From the NCBI RefSeq assembly GCF_004005565.1, contig NZ_SADD01000002.1, positions 496,001-560,000 of the forward strand: a stretch of DNA of 64,000 nucleotides, read 5' to 3'. The stretch is from Lujinxingia sediminis (GTDB lineage: Bacteria > Myxococcota_A > Bradymonadia > Bradymonadales > Bradymonadaceae). Below, piece by piece: positions 35,812-44,380 of this stretch (its first letter is position 1; each line of letters opens with the position of its first letter). The notes below the pieces were generated by a model. The model did no database searches, was not told where the DNA came from, and saw only the letters and a program-made list of their open reading frames with translations. Made by a program: the position numbers and the translations under genes.

Positions 35812-35831
35812 TCGTTCCGGCTCCCGCAACC

Positions 35832-36139
35832 AGCGAAGGCCAGGCCCCCACCTCGGTGCCTGGCCTTCGCTCTTCTTGAACACCTGGATCGAACGCCTGG
35901 CACCCGTACAACTGCAACGTATTTGGATCGAACGCCTGGCACCCGTGCAACATCAACCCACCTGGATCGAACCCCTGGCACCCGTGCAACATCAACCCAC
36001 CTGGAGGGTCGAACGCCTGGCACCCGTGCAACTGCCCCCCCCCTGGATCGAACCCCTGGCACCCGTGCAACTGCAACCCACCTGGATCGAACCCCTGGCA
36101 CCCGTGCAACTGCAACCCACCTGGATCGAACCCCTGGCA
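35832..36139 (-). repeat. REP-like array 14: hairpin plus about eight units
   Basis: It begins with a perfect 14-bp inverted repeat, AGCGAAGGCCAGGC (35832-35845) with GCCTGGCCTTCGCT (35858-35871). Units of CTGGATCGAACGCCTGGCACCCGT, some with CCCCTGG, follow with spacers such as ACAACTGCAACCCAC, GCAACATCAACCCAC and GCAACTGCAACCCAC. The array lies 3' of the second endonuclease gene but reads GCCTGGCACCC on the plus strand, unlike most arrays. The stretch 36140-36397 holds a short GC-rich stem-loop region around 36190-36280 and no gene. Confidence 0.85.
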
Positions 36140-36397
36140 ACAGCCTCGACCGCCATCGCACGTCCAACCCCCCATCCATCAACGCACCATGGCGAAGTCC
36201 CGCAAGGCGCAAAAGCTACGCTGTCGCAGCGCTACCGCCAGCCGACTGTGACGCCCCGGGTTTCATCCGGGAGAGTTGATGCAACGGTGGACATGCATTC
36301 TTACGATGACTATCGTTCCTCCCCATAATGCCATGTTCGACGCCTTGTCGATCCCCTGACTAAACATACTGATCACCACACCAGTACGAGACTGCTC

Positions 36398-37687
36398 ATG
36401 CGCTCTTTGCTCGCCACACCACTTCGCCGCGCCCTGGCCATCCTCCTGGTCGCCGCGCTTCTCCTTCCCACCGGCTGCCAACGCACCCCCGAAGACCTCG
36501 AAGTCTGGCGCACCGCCAAAGGTGGCACCGAGCAGCTGGCCACCTGGGCCGAGAGCGAGGAGGAGCCCCTGGAGGTGCGCGTGCGCGCCGTGCAAATCCT
36601 GATCGAAGAGGGCGAGCACGCCCGCATCCCCCGCACCCTCGACCGCGTGGAAGATGAAGCCGCCCGGCAGGCCATGGCCGACGGCGCCATCCCCACCATC
36701 GAGACGATGTGGGCCGCCAACGACATCCCCGAGCTCACCGACGAGATGAAAGAGCAGGGGGCCGAACTCGTCATCGGCGACTCCAAAGCCACCCGCGCCA
36801 AAGACGCCGCCTACATGCTCTACCCCTACTTAAGCGAAGGGGCGCAGCAGAAAGCTCAGGCCATCCTCAAAAGCTGGCTTGAAAAAGACCTCGAGCTTCG
36901 CGACCAGCTCGGCGACGCCACCGTCGCCCAGATCGTCCCCCTGGCCGGCGAAGGTGCTGTGGAACTCGTGGCCCCCTGGCTCAAAGAAACCTTCCAACCC
37001 GGCCGCATCGCCGCCTCCATGCGCGAATTCATCCCCGAAGAGAAACAGGGCCCCATTGACGCTGCCCTGGCCGAGCGCGCCCGCGAGGAACATCCCGATC
37101 TCAAGCGCGATCTTCCCCAGGCCATCTTCAACGCGAACACCGCCGAGGCCGCGCCCTACTTCGAATTCGCCATCTTCGACGAAAACACCTCCACCGAACA
37201 TATCCAGGCCGCCATGGAAGCCCTGGCCCGCGTCAAAGGCAAAGACGCCACCAACACCTTCCAGAAGATCATCACCGAGCGCCCCGGCCTGATGCGCTGG
37301 GTTGCCGCCAACTACATCATCGACACTCAAAAGCGCGACAGCCTCCCGCTCATTGCCTCCGCTCTCCCCACCACCACCGAGGGCTGGGACATCCCCCGCG
37401 AAGACAGCTTTGAGGCGGCCACCTCCCAGGTTTGCAACCTCTACAAAGGCACCATGGAACGCGAAAAAGTCACCGACTTCCAGCCCGTCATCCAAGAACT
37501 TCTCGCCATGGAGAGCTGGCCGGCCCGGACCCTGGGCGTCGTCTGCGCCGGGGTTACCAACGCCACCTCCCTCCAGGCCGATGTCGACGCTTTGAGCCGC
37601 GATCGCCAGCGCCTCCCCGGCTGGAGCAGCCGCACAACCCTCGGCCAACTCGCCGGCCAGACCTCCTCCGCGCTCCAGGGAAGCTGA
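36398..37687 (+). CDS. predicted lipoprotein with HEAT-like helical repeats
   Basis: 429 aa. The signal sequence ends in a lipobox LLPTGC (Cys about residue 27). The mature part is all-helical, with recurring segments of 30-45 residues (e.g. GAVELVAPWLKETF, HIQAAMEALARVKGKDATNTF, RWVAANYIIDTQKRDSLPLI), as in HEAT or PBS-lyase-like repeats. No catalytic motif is seen. It is probably a scaffold at the inner leaflet of the outer membrane or in the periplasm. The start lacks a strong SD. Neighbouring arrays on both sides separate it from other genes. Confidence 0.7.
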   Translation: MRSLLATPLRRALAILLVAALLLPTGCQRTPEDLEVWRTAKGGTEQLATWAESEEEPLEVRVRAVQILIEEGEHARIPRTLDRVEDEAARQAMADGAIPTIETMWAANDIPELTDEMKEQGAELVIGDSKATRAKDAAYMLYPYLSEGAQQKAQAILKSWLEKDLELRDQLGDATVAQIVPLAGEGAVELVAPWLKETFQPGRIAASMREFIPEEKQGPIDAALAERAREEHPDLKRDLPQAIFNANTAEAAPYFEFAIFDENTSTEHIQAAMEALARVKGKDATNTFQKIITERPGLMRWVAANYIIDTQKRDSLPLIASALPTTTEGWDIPREDSFEAATSQVCNLYKGTMEREKVTDFQPVIQELLAMESWPARTLGVVCAGVTNATSLQADVDALSRDRQRLPGWSSRTTLGQLAGQTSSALQGS

Positions 37688-37721
37688 GCCACGGCCCATT
37701 CTTGTTTAGTTCTGATGATCA

Positions 37722-37942
37722 CGAAGGCCTGGCACCCACCTCGGTGCCAGGCCTTCGATCTTCTTGAACATCATGCTCAGGTGCCTGGCCTTCGATCTTC
37801 TTGAACATCATGCTCAGGTGCCTGGCCTTCGATCTTCTTGAACATCATGCTCAGGTGCCTGGCACCCGATCGCCAACCCTGTACGAGTGCCTGGCACCCG
37901 ATCGCCACCCCTGTACGAGTGCCTGGCACCCGATCGCCAGCC
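37722..37942. repeat. REP-like array 15: 15-bp hairpin plus mixed-orientation units
   Basis: CGAAGGCCTGGCACC (37722-37736) and GGTGCCAGGCCTTCG (37743-37757) form a perfect 15-bp inverted repeat. Units with the spacer TTCGATCTTCTTGAACATCA and cores AGGTGCCTGG follow, then units of the other type (GTGCCTGGCACCCGATCGCCA plus ACCCCTGTACGA). This is the clearest case where two opposed cores form a hairpin. It lies 3' of the helical lipoprotein gene. Confidence 0.85.
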
Positions 37943-38027
37943 CCCCTCCATCCCGTTGCCCCACCACCCCCTCCTCCGATAAACTCCTCTCGTACCACCC
38001 CGATCCCCCCTGTCCCCTGCGAGCATC

Positions 38028-38714
38028 ATGCTCTTCGCCGTCATCAAATCCCTGCTCGGCCGCCGCGCTTCCGGAGCCGCTACCGAACCCCGGCTCGACG
38101 AACTGAGCGACGAAGCGCTGATGACCCGCTACGCCGGCGGCGACCAGAAGGCATTTACCCTTCTTGTCACTCGCCACCAGGGGCCCCTCTACAACTTCAT
38201 TTTGCGCAGCTGCCGCCAGCCCTCGCTAGCCGATGAGCTCCTTCAGGAGACTTTTCTGCGCATCGTAAAGAGCGCCGCCTCCTACTCACCTGACGCAAAA
38301 TTCACCACCTGGGCCTACACCATTGCCCGAAACCTCTGCATCGATCTCGCCAGAAAGCACAGCCGCGCCCACACCCTCTCTTTGCAAAAACCGCTGGGCG
38401 ACGACGAGGGGGCAACCCGCCAGGACATCCTCCCGGATGAGCAAGCCCGCTCGGCCTCCGTCGACCACGACCGCATGGTCTTCCGCGACCGCCTCGACCG
38501 GGCCCTGGCCAACCTCCCCGAAGATCAACGCGAGGTCTTTATCCTGCGCGAGATCTCCGGACTGAAATTTCGCGAGATCGCCACGATGCTCGACTGCCCC
38601 GTTCCCACCATCAAAAGCCGCATGCGCTACGCCCTTCAAACCCTACGCGGCGAACTCGCCGACTTCGCCTCCCAGAGCTTTGACGCTGACGAAGCCTCCG
38701 AAATGCTCCCCTGA
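38028..38714 (+). CDS. ECF-type RNA polymerase sigma factor
   Basis: 228 aa. Region 2 is seen as RYAGGDQKAFTLLVTRHQGPLYNFILR, then DELLQETFLRIVKS and FTTWAYTIARNLCIDLARK. Region 4 is LANLPEDQREVFILREISGLKFREIATMLDCPVPTIKSRMRYALQTLR. An extra N-terminal 30 residues and a linker of about 40 residues (LSLQKPLGDDEGATRQDILPDE) are present. It directs transcription of a small regulon in response to a signal. The next gene, 123 bp downstream on the same strand, encodes an anti-sigma-like membrane protein, the usual partner layout. Confidence 0.9.
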   Translation: MLFAVIKSLLGRRASGAATEPRLDELSDEALMTRYAGGDQKAFTLLVTRHQGPLYNFILRSCRQPSLADELLQETFLRIVKSAASYSPDAKFTTWAYTIARNLCIDLARKHSRAHTLSLQKPLGDDEGATRQDILPDEQARSASVDHDRMVFRDRLDRALANLPEDQREVFILREISGLKFREIATMLDCPVPTIKSRMRYALQTLRGELADFASQSFDADEASEMLP

Positions 38715-38837
38715 CCTCCCCTGTCTGCCCCGGCAACCAGGGAATTAGATCTATTCCGCACCCTTTGCGTTTATAGAACCGGACACAGCCCAGGCCTCGG
38801 GCTTAAAAATGATCTCCTCCTCACGGACCATGTTGCC

Positions 38838-40133
38838 ATGAGCGCGCACGCCCCCGACGACAAACTCCTCGACCTCCTCTACGGCGAACTTCCGTCCGAA
38901 GAGGCCCGAGCGCTGCGCGCCGAGCTCGACGCTGACCCCGAGCGGCGAGCGGCCTATGAGGAGCTGCGCGCATCGCGCGATATTATCGCCCGACACACCT
39001 CCCAGCCTGCCCGTGTCCCCTCCACGCTGACCGAACGCATCCTGGAAGACGCCCGCACCCACACGCCCTCCCACACTCGGTCCGCTTCCGACCCTCGTCA
39101 GTCTATCTGGCGACGCGCCTGGCATAGCCCCGGTTTCCGTCAGAGCCTTGTCGCTGCCGCCCTGCTCCTCGGCGTCGCCGGAATCCTACGCGCCTTACAA
39201 CTCGACACCACCACGCGCCCCCACGATCCTCTGGCCGAACACGGTATGGCCGCCCCCGTCTCCTTCGAGACATCAGCCCTCGCCGAAAACGCCAAACATG
39301 AAGCCATGCCCGACGAAGAGAGCTCCGCGGCCGCCGAGAAAGCTCCCACCGAAGGCGCGATCTCCGAGATAACCAACGCGCGCGGAGCCGGCGCGGCTGC
39401 CTCCGCGCGCCCCCAGGCCGAAGATCATCACCAACCTCTCAAACGCACCGCTCCTGCAATCACCGCCGAAGCGTCGCCAGCGCGCGAAGCCGAACCGCGT
39501 CCCCGGACGGCCCCCTCCCCGAAACCCCGGGCCAGCCGCCGCGCCGAAGCTCCGGGTGCCGCTCTTGCCGATTCCCCCACGGACAGCACCGCCCGTGCGC
39601 CTCAACGCGCTGCATCTCCCCGCCGAGCAGACAGCTACGGCGTCGGAAGGAGCGACTTCGGTGCCACCGCACCGGCCGCCCCTCAGGCACAAAGCGACAC
39701 CTTCGCCCCCGTTGAAGATCGCCTCGACACCGCCCCCACGCGTGAGCGCGCTTCCGCCCCTTCAGCCGAACCCTCCTCCCTCGCAGCATCTGGAGGCGCC
39801 TCTCTCAAACAGCGCTCTGCCACGCCCTCCACAACCAACGAACACGCGGACATCGAAGCCGACACCCCCGCCGCCGACGAGGACGAGCTCGTCGCATCGC
39901 CCCCTCCCTCCCTCCTGCAACGCGCCCGACAGGCCCGCAGCACCAACGACGCCGAAGCCACCCTCTCGTTTGCCACCCGGGCCCTCTCATCCGAGCGCAG
40001 CCCTCGCGCACGCGCCGAAGCCTACTCCCTCATCGCCTGGGCCCAGGAGCAGCTCGGCGACAACGAGGCAGCTCAACACGCCCGCGATCAGGCAGCCACA
40101 CTCCAGCGCGAAATCGACGCTGCCGCCCCCTGA
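38838..40133 (+). CDS. anti-sigma-factor-like single-pass membrane protein with Ala/Pro-rich domain
   Basis: 431 aa. The N-terminal 65 residues (DDKLLDLLYGELPSEEARALRAELDADPERR) resemble an anti-sigma domain, but the zinc-binding HxxxCxxC motif is missing. One membrane helix lies near residues 102-120 (SLVAAALLLGVAGILRAL). The outer part is a low-complexity Ala/Pro/Arg/Glu-rich stretch of about 240 residues and a C-terminal helical end (SLIAWAQEQLGDNEAAQHARDQA), possibly TPR-like. It probably holds the ECF sigma factor at the membrane, and release would need a signal through the outer part (inference from family and order). Array 16 starts right after the stop. Confidence 0.75.
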   Translation: MSAHAPDDKLLDLLYGELPSEEARALRAELDADPERRAAYEELRASRDIIARHTSQPARVPSTLTERILEDARTHTPSHTRSASDPRQSIWRRAWHSPGFRQSLVAAALLLGVAGILRALQLDTTTRPHDPLAEHGMAAPVSFETSALAENAKHEAMPDEESSAAAEKAPTEGAISEITNARGAGAAASARPQAEDHHQPLKRTAPAITAEASPAREAEPRPRTAPSPKPRASRRAEAPGAALADSPTDSTARAPQRAASPRRADSYGVGRSDFGATAPAAPQAQSDTFAPVEDRLDTAPTRERASAPSAEPSSLAASGGASLKQRSATPSTTNEHADIEADTPAADEDELVASPPPSLLQRARQARSTNDAEATLSFATRALSSERSPRARAEAYSLIAWAQEQLGDNEAAQHARDQAATLQREIDAAAP

Positions 40134-40302
40134 TCGAACGCCTGGCACCCGATCATTTTTCAAATGATCGAACCCCTGGCACCCGATCGTTTTCCAAATG
40201 ATCGAACCCCTGGCACCCGATCATTTTCAAATGATCGAACCCCTGGCACCCGATCGCTTTCGCACCCGATCGTCTTTCCAAATGATCGAACGCCTGGCAC
40301 CC
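40133..40302 (-). repeat. REP-like array 16: six units with palindromic spacer
   Basis: The core CGAAC(G/C)CCTGGCACCCGATC is followed by spacers such as ATTTTTCAAAT or GTTTTCCAAAT, which pair (GATCATTT with AAATGATC). Copies start near 40136, 40169, 40205, 40238 and 40287, and one copy is truncated at about 40264. It lies between the convergent anti-sigma-like gene and rplL terminator. Confidence 0.88.
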
Positions 40303-40325
40303 CACCTTTGTACCGCCTTCAGATC

Positions 40326-40361
40326 AAAAAACCCCGACGCCGCAAAAGGCATCGGGGTTTC
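40326..40361 (-). terminator. intrinsic terminator after rplL
   Basis: Minus strand: CCCCGATGCC, loop, GGCGTCGGGG (10-bp stem with one G-U type pair), then TTTTTT. It ends the rplKAJL transcript just after rplL and before array 16, so rpoB is not reached. Confidence 0.9.
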
Positions 40362-40401
40362 TTTAACTTCAAGAATCACGCTCCCTCACAGGAGCATTCG
40401 A

Positions 40402-40782
40402 TTACTTGAGTTCGACGGTCGCGCCGACTTCTTCAAGGGCAGCCTTGAACTTCTCGCCCTCTTCCTTATCAACGCCTTCCTTAACGGTCGAGGGAGCGCC
40501 TTCGACCAGATCCTTGGCGTCCTTAAGACCCAGACCGGTGAGCTCGCGGACGGCCTTGATGACCTTGATCTTCTGGTCGCCGAAGCTGGCAAGAACAACG
40601 TCGAATTCGGTCTGCTCAGCGGCAGCTTCCGCACCGCCCGGGCCGGCAGCCATCATCACCGGAGCGGCAGCGGCGGCGCTCACGCCCCACTTCTCTTCCA
40701 GCTCTTCGACGAGACCGGCAAGGTCCATCACGCTCATGTTGCTAAGAAACTCAACGACTTGTTCTTTGGTGACATCAGCCAT
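40402..40782 (-). CDS. rplL: ribosomal protein L7/L12
   Basis: 126 aa. N-terminal dimerisation domain, then an Ala-rich hinge ([15 protein letters not shown]), then the C-terminal factor-binding domain [39 protein letters not shown]-type sequence. It forms the stalk that recruits translation factors. The SD AAGGAG is nine bases upstream. It follows rplJ by 82 bp, as usual. Confidence 0.98.
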   Translation of the reverse strand: MADVTKEQVVEFLSNMSVMDLAGLVEELEEKWGVSAAAAAPVMMAAGPGGAEAAAEQTEFDVVLASFGDQKIKVIKAVRELTGLGLKDAKDLVEGAPSTVKEGVDKEEGEKFKAALEEVGATVELK

Positions 40783-40864
40783 GGTGTTCTCTCCTTAAGT
40801 GCTCGCCAGCACGCGAGCTTTTCTGGTGTGTTTTGTAATGGGTGAAGAGGTCGTCCCTCTCCGA

Positions 40865-41389
40865 TCAGGCGCTCTGCTCGATATCCTGCTTGCGGGCCGT
40901 AAGAACCTGCAAGAAGGAGGTCGGCGCGGCGTTGAGCGTGCGAACAAACTTGGTGGGCACCGCCGTGAACAGGCTGAGCACTTTCGCGCGCAACTCGTCT
41001 TTGGTCGGCATATCCGCCAGACGCTTCACGCCAGCTACATCCAGCGCTGTCCCGTCCAGGAAGCCACCACGCACCTCATAGGCGTCGTGATCCTTGGCAA
41101 AGTCTTTGATCACTCGGGCCGGGCTGACTGCATCCTCCGCGCTGAACGCGATGGCCACAGGACCCACAAACAAGTCCGAGATCACTTCCATGTCGGTGCC
41201 CGAGATCGCCAGCTTCGCCAGCGTATTCTTGACCACCCGGTACTGAACGCCCTCGGCGCGGAACTTCGAGCGAAGTTCGTTCACCGTGTTCACGTCCATA
41301 CCCACATGACTCGCCAGGATGACGGATTTCGCCTGCTCGAGATCGGAGCGGATCGACGCGACTTCTTGTTCTTTTTCCGCGCGATTCAT
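40865..41389 (-). CDS. rplJ: ribosomal protein L10
   Basis: 174 aa. N-terminal rRNA-binding domain (EVASIRSDLEQAKSVILASHVGMDVNTVNELRSKFR), then VVKNTLAKLA. The C-terminal helix that binds L7/L12 dimers ends in FLQVLTARKQDIEQSA. It is the base of the ribosomal stalk. SD AAGGAG lies five bases before the ATG. L10 usually represses its own mRNA through the leader, and a hairpin is visible there (41455-41491). Confidence 0.97.
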   Translation of the reverse strand: MNRAEKEQEVASIRSDLEQAKSVILASHVGMDVNTVNELRSKFRAEGVQYRVVKNTLAKLAISGTDMEVISDLFVGPVAIAFSAEDAVSPARVIKDFAKDHDAYEVRGGFLDGTALDVAGVKRLADMPTKDELRAKVLSLFTAVPTKFVRTLNAAPTSFLQVLTARKQDIEQSA

Positions 41390-41454
41390 CGCATCTCCTT
41401 AAAGTCTCGCTTCGAGTCGTGCATCGCTTCTGCGATCCTCGACTCGACGCCATC

Positions 41455-41491
41455 CAACAACAAAACCCTCGGCACCGAAGGTGCGGAGGGT
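41455..41491 (-). promoter_or_regulatory. attenuator-like hairpin in the rplJ leader
   Basis: Minus strand: ACCCTCCGCACC (41491-41480), TTC loop, GGTGCCGAGGGT (41476-41465), then TTTTGTTGTTGG. This is a near-perfect 12-bp stem with a T-rich tail, about 65-100 nt before rplJ. It fits an L10-controlled attenuator or terminator, though the L10-binding kink-turn fold itself was not traced. Confidence 0.6.
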
Positions 41492-41686
41492 CTCAGTCAA
41501 CGTCATCCAGATTGCCGGCATACACACCGGCACTGCAATCGGTCGCATCTGACCATCTCCGCGGGACATTAAGAACACTTGACGTGCTCACCTGCTTCTT
41601 CGATGTCGAAAGCAACTCTATGTCTTCGCTCCGCGTACACTCCTGCGCGGGGCGTTATCGCCGGGGTAACCCGACCGACGGCGCTC

Positions 41687-41715
41687 TTCGTAGTCGAGCC
41701 CGGAGGCTCCGTCAA
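41687..41715 (-). promoter_or_regulatory. candidate promoter for rplJL
   Basis: Minus strand: TTGACG (41715-41710), 17-bp spacer, TACGAA (41692-41687), lying in the 395-bp gap between rplA and rplJ. A separate promoter here is common in bacteria. The -10 box is imperfect. Confidence 0.45.
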
Positions 41716-41739
41716 GCGCCGTATCCTGCTTTTTTGTCA

Positions 41740-41775
41740 GAAAGACGCCGGCCCCGCCGGGACCGGCGTCTTTCT
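41740..41775 (-). terminator. 13-bp hairpin just after rplA
   Basis: AGAAAGACGCCGG (41740-41752) pairs with CCGGCGTCTTTCT (41763-41775) perfectly. It lies 10 bp beyond the rplA stop. No long T-tract follows on the minus strand, so it may be a partial terminator or mRNA-stabilising stem. Confidence 0.65.
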
Positions 41776-41784
41776 CACACGATC

Positions 41785-42486
41785 TTAGAGCAAGTCACGC
41801 GCAAACGCGGTGTCCAGCTTGACCGACGGGCTCATCGTCGAGCTCAGCGCGATGCTCTTGAAGTACGGGGACTTCGAGCTGGCCGGCTTCAGACGCGCGA
41901 GCGTCTCAAGCAACGCCACGACGTTCTCCTGCAGCTTGACCGCATCGAAGCTGGTACGACCCACGCCGATGTGGATGATGCCGCCCTTGTCCACGCGGAA
42001 CTCCACGCGACCGGCTTTGAGCTCTTTGACGATCTTGGCCACGTCGAAGGTCACCGTACCGGCCTTCGGGTTGGGCATAAGACCACGCGGACCGAGCACA
42101 CGACCGATACGACCGACCTGGCCCATCATGTCCGGCGTCGCCACGGTGACGTCCCAGTCGGTCCAGCCGCCGTTGATCTTCTCGATCAACTCGTCGCTTC
42201 CCACAAAGTCCGCACCGGCTTCTTCGGCTTCTTTGGCTTTCTCGCCCTTGGCGAAAACCAGCACGCGGGTGTCTTTACCGATACCGTGCGGCAGCGAAAC
42301 CGCGCCGCGAACCATCTGGTCGGCGTGACGGGGGTTGACGTTGAGGTTGATCGCCGCGTCGACCGACTCGTCGAACTTCGCGAACGAAATTTCTTTAACC
42401 AGCGAGATGGCCTCTTCAAGCTCGTAACGCTTCAGGTTATCGACCTTCGCCGACGCCGCAGCGTACTTCTTTCCGCGCTTAGCCAT
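41785..42486 (-). CDS. rplA: ribosomal protein L1
   Basis: 233 aa. L1 signatures are [45 protein letters not shown] and [18 protein letters not shown]. It binds 23S rRNA at the L1 stalk and, in many bacteria, its own mRNA leader. Its first codons overlap the end of rplK by 8 bp, so translation is coupled. Confidence 0.98.
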   Translation of the reverse strand: MAKRGKKYAAASAKVDNLKRYELEEAISLVKEISFAKFDESVDAAINLNVNPRHADQMVRGAVSLPHGIGKDTRVLVFAKGEKAKEAEEAGADFVGSDELIEKINGGWTDWDVTVATPDMMGQVGRIGRVLGPRGLMPNPKAGTVTFDVAKIVKELKAGRVEFRVDKGGIIHIGVGRTSFDAVKLQENVVALLETLARLKPASSKSPYFKSIALSSTMSPSVKLDTAFARDLL

Positions 42487-42922
42487 TGTCCACCTCCATA
42501 CCGATCACATCCACACCCATCGAACGACACGTCCCGGCCACCGTACGCGCGGCCGCATCAATGTCATCGGTCGTGAGGTCGGGGAGCTTGATCTCCGCGA
42601 TCTTCTTGACCTGCTCATAGGTGAGCTGACCCACCTTATCGCGGTTCGGCACACCGGAGCCCGAGGGAATCCCCAGCTCCTTGAGCACCAGCACCGCCGC
42701 CGGCGGGGTCTTGGTGATGAAGTCGAACGAGCGGTCGCCGTACACCGTGATCACGACCGGAATGATCATTCCGGGCTGATCCTGAGTCCGCGCGTTAAAC
42801 GCCTTGCAGAACTCCATGATGTTGACGCCGTGCTGGCCCAACGCCGGACCGACGGGCGGCGAGGGGTTCGCCTTGCCCGCAGGTACCTGCAGCTTGATCT
42901 GTCCTACGACTTTCTTAGCCAT
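42479..42922 (-). CDS. rplK: ribosomal protein L11
   Basis: 147 aa. The N-terminus is [41 protein letters not shown]. The C-terminal rRNA-binding part ends in [18 protein letters not shown]. It sits at the GTPase-associated centre and is needed for stringent-factor activation. The SD region AGAGGAGAATC precedes the ATG. Confidence 0.98.
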   Translation of the reverse strand: MAKKVVGQIKLQVPAGKANPSPPVGPALGQHGVNIMEFCKAFNARTQDQPGMIIPVVITVYGDRSFDFITKTPPAAVLVLKELGIPSGSGVPNRDKVGQLTYEQVKKIAEIKLPDLTTDDIDAAARTVAGTCRSMGVDVIGMEVDNG

Positions 42923-43012
42923 GATTCTCCTCTTCTCCGTCCGTCATCTACGGACGTGCAGTCAGCGTCTGCCCTTGTGCCCGGTGACCTCACCTGACTG
43001 GCAGACTCCTGC

Positions 43013-43070
43013 CATAAAAAATCCCCGGCCCTTCTGCCTGGCCACAATGGCCACAGCCGGTGCGGGGAGC
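43013..43070 (-). terminator. T-tailed stem-loop in the nusG-rplK interval
   Basis: On the minus strand CCCCGCACCGGC and GGGCCGGGGA can pair around a smaller TGGCC/GGCCA hairpin, then TTTTTTAT follows. It is downstream of the nusG terminator, within the rplK leader. It may be an attenuator or a second terminator. Confidence 0.55.
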
Positions 43071-43082
43071 GCTCAACTACAA

Positions 43083-43114
43083 TAAAAAAAGCGCCGGATC
43101 AAGGACCCGGCGCT
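43083..43114 (-). terminator. intrinsic terminator after nusG
   Basis: Minus strand: AGCGCCGG (43114-43107), loop, CCGGCGCT (43097-43090), then TTTTTTTATT. It lies 25-55 bp after the nusG stop. Confidence 0.88.
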
Positions 43115-43137
43115 CTTTTCTTTCATCTGATCGTGAC

Positions 43138-43692
43138 TTATTCGTCGGCGACCGATTCGACCTGGTTGAAGTCGAACTCCACCGCAGTCGGACGACCGAA
43201 GATCTCGACGAAAACGCGCAACTTCTCCTTCTCCTCCATCACCTCTTCGATGTTGCCGGTGAAGTCCTTGAAGTTGCCCTCGATCACGCGGATCTTATCG
43301 CCCTTCTGGAAGTTGTAGCTCGGGCCGGCCGACATCTTACCTTCTTCGATCCGCTCGGTGATCTTACGGAACTCCGCTTCCGGCACCGGCGTGGGCTTGC
43401 GCTGATTGCCGCCCACAAAGCCCACGATTTTCGGCGTGTTCTTGACCACGTGCCAGGCCCGATCGCTGAGCACCATCTTCACAAAGATGTAGCCCGCGTA
43501 AAACTTACGGGTGCGCTCACGGCGCTTGCCGTTTTTGACCTCCACGACCGTCTCGGTCGGAATGAAGATCTCACCGATATCGTCCTCGACTCCTTCCGAG
43601 CGAATACGCTCTTCGAGGGCGAGTTTCGCCTTATTCTCGTATCCGGAGTAGGTCTGGACGATGTACCACTCTTTGGTGTCCGAAGATGCCAT
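43138..43692 (-). CDS. nusG: transcription termination/antitermination factor NusG
   Basis: 184 aa. The NGN domain starts KEWYIVQTYSGYENKAKLALEERI and contains PGYIF-type FYAGYIFVKM and AWHVVKNTPKIVGFVGG. The C-terminal KOW domain is FQKGDKIRVIEGNFKDFTGNIEEV. It binds RNA polymerase and Rho or ribosomal S10. It follows secE by 12 bp, the usual secE-nusG unit. Confidence 0.98.
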   Translation of the reverse strand: MASSDTKEWYIVQTYSGYENKAKLALEERIRSEGVEDDIGEIFIPTETVVEVKNGKRRERTRKFYAGYIFVKMVLSDRAWHVVKNTPKIVGFVGGNQRKPTPVPEAEFRKITERIEEGKMSAGPSYNFQKGDKIRVIEGNFKDFTGNIEEVMEEKEKLRVFVEIFGRPTAVEFDFNQVESVADE

Positions 43693-43704
43693 GCGTGTTC
43701 GTCC

Positions 43705-44094
43705 TTAAATGCCAATCGTGAGGATGTAGTCGGTAACGCGCTTCCAGATCTGGTCCGATCCCCAGAGGAAGAAGCTCAGAATGATGCTGAAGATAATCAC
43801 CACCACCGTCGAACGCTGGGTGTCTTTCCAGCTCGGCCAGGTGACTTTCTTGAGCTCAATGATCACTTCGGTGAGGAAGGGATCGACCTTCGGGTGACGC
43901 TTCATCCACATGATCAGACCGACGACCGACGCGATTGCCAGCGTTGTGGTCAGCGTCAGAATCGGCGGGATCACCGTAAACTCGGACAGTGCGTCAAATG
44001 ACGCCCAGATCCATTTGAAGGTCTTGTCGAAAATGACGAACGCCACCACCGCAGTGGAGATATACGTCAGCGTGACCAGGCGCGAAACGTCCAT
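43705..44094 (-). CDS. secE: preprotein translocase subunit SecE
   Basis: 129 aa from ATG at 44094; the frame open to 44199 has no support. Two N-terminal hydrophobic segments (about residues 5-25 and 42-62) are followed by the conserved SecE core: FLTEVIIELKKVTWPSWKDTQRSTVVVIIFSIILSFFLWGSDQIW. It stabilises SecY in the inner-membrane translocon. The three-helix form is longer than the one-helix SecE of Gram-positives. Confidence 0.96.
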   Translation of the reverse strand: MDVSRLVTLTYISTAVVAFVIFDKTFKWIWASFDALSEFTVIPPILTLTTTLAIASVVGLIMWMKRHPKVDPFLTEVIIELKKVTWPSWKDTQRSTVVVIIFSIILSFFLWGSDQIWKRVTDYILTIGI

Positions 44095-44217
44095 AATTGC
44101 TCTCGTTTGGCGCGCTCTCTTAGCCAGCTCATCATGACATGAGCTGCCGGCGCCGGGAACAAAGACGGGGCTCTCGTAATGAGGCCCCGCGCGTAACATC
44201 CCGATTCTTTCGGGAAG

Positions 44218-44290
44218 CAGGCCAGGAGGGACTCGAACCCCCGACCGTCGGATTTGGAATCCGATGCTCTACCAACTGAGCTACTGGCCT
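44218..44290 (-). tRNA. tRNA-Trp (CCA)
   Basis: A 73-nt cloverleaf on the minus strand. Acceptor AGGCCAG pairs with CTGGCCT, the D arm has GCTCAGTTGGTAGAGC, the anticodon loop has CCA between TCGGATT and AATCCGA, and the T arm is GGGGGTTCGAGTCCC. The discriminator is G as in tRNA-Trp. The 3' CCA is not encoded. It lies between tuf and secE. Confidence 0.97.
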
Positions 44291-44310
44291 AAACCGAGCG
44301 ACAGGATAGA

Positions 44311-44333
44311 ACAGGGCGCTTAAGGCGCCCTGT
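44311..44333 (-). terminator. 9-bp hairpin upstream of tRNA-Trp
   Basis: ACAGGGCGC (44311-44319) pairs with GCGCCCTGT (44325-44333) perfectly around TTAAG. It lies between the tuf stop and tRNA-Trp and may mark processing or partial termination. Confidence 0.6.
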
Positions 44334-44380
44334 TCCCACACCGTTTAACAGGCAACGACAGCCCGTCGCGGGTTTATTTC

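Noticed and set aside
43440-43460. GTGCCAGGC inside nusG
   Set aside because: It codes the conserved AWHVV segment of NusG.
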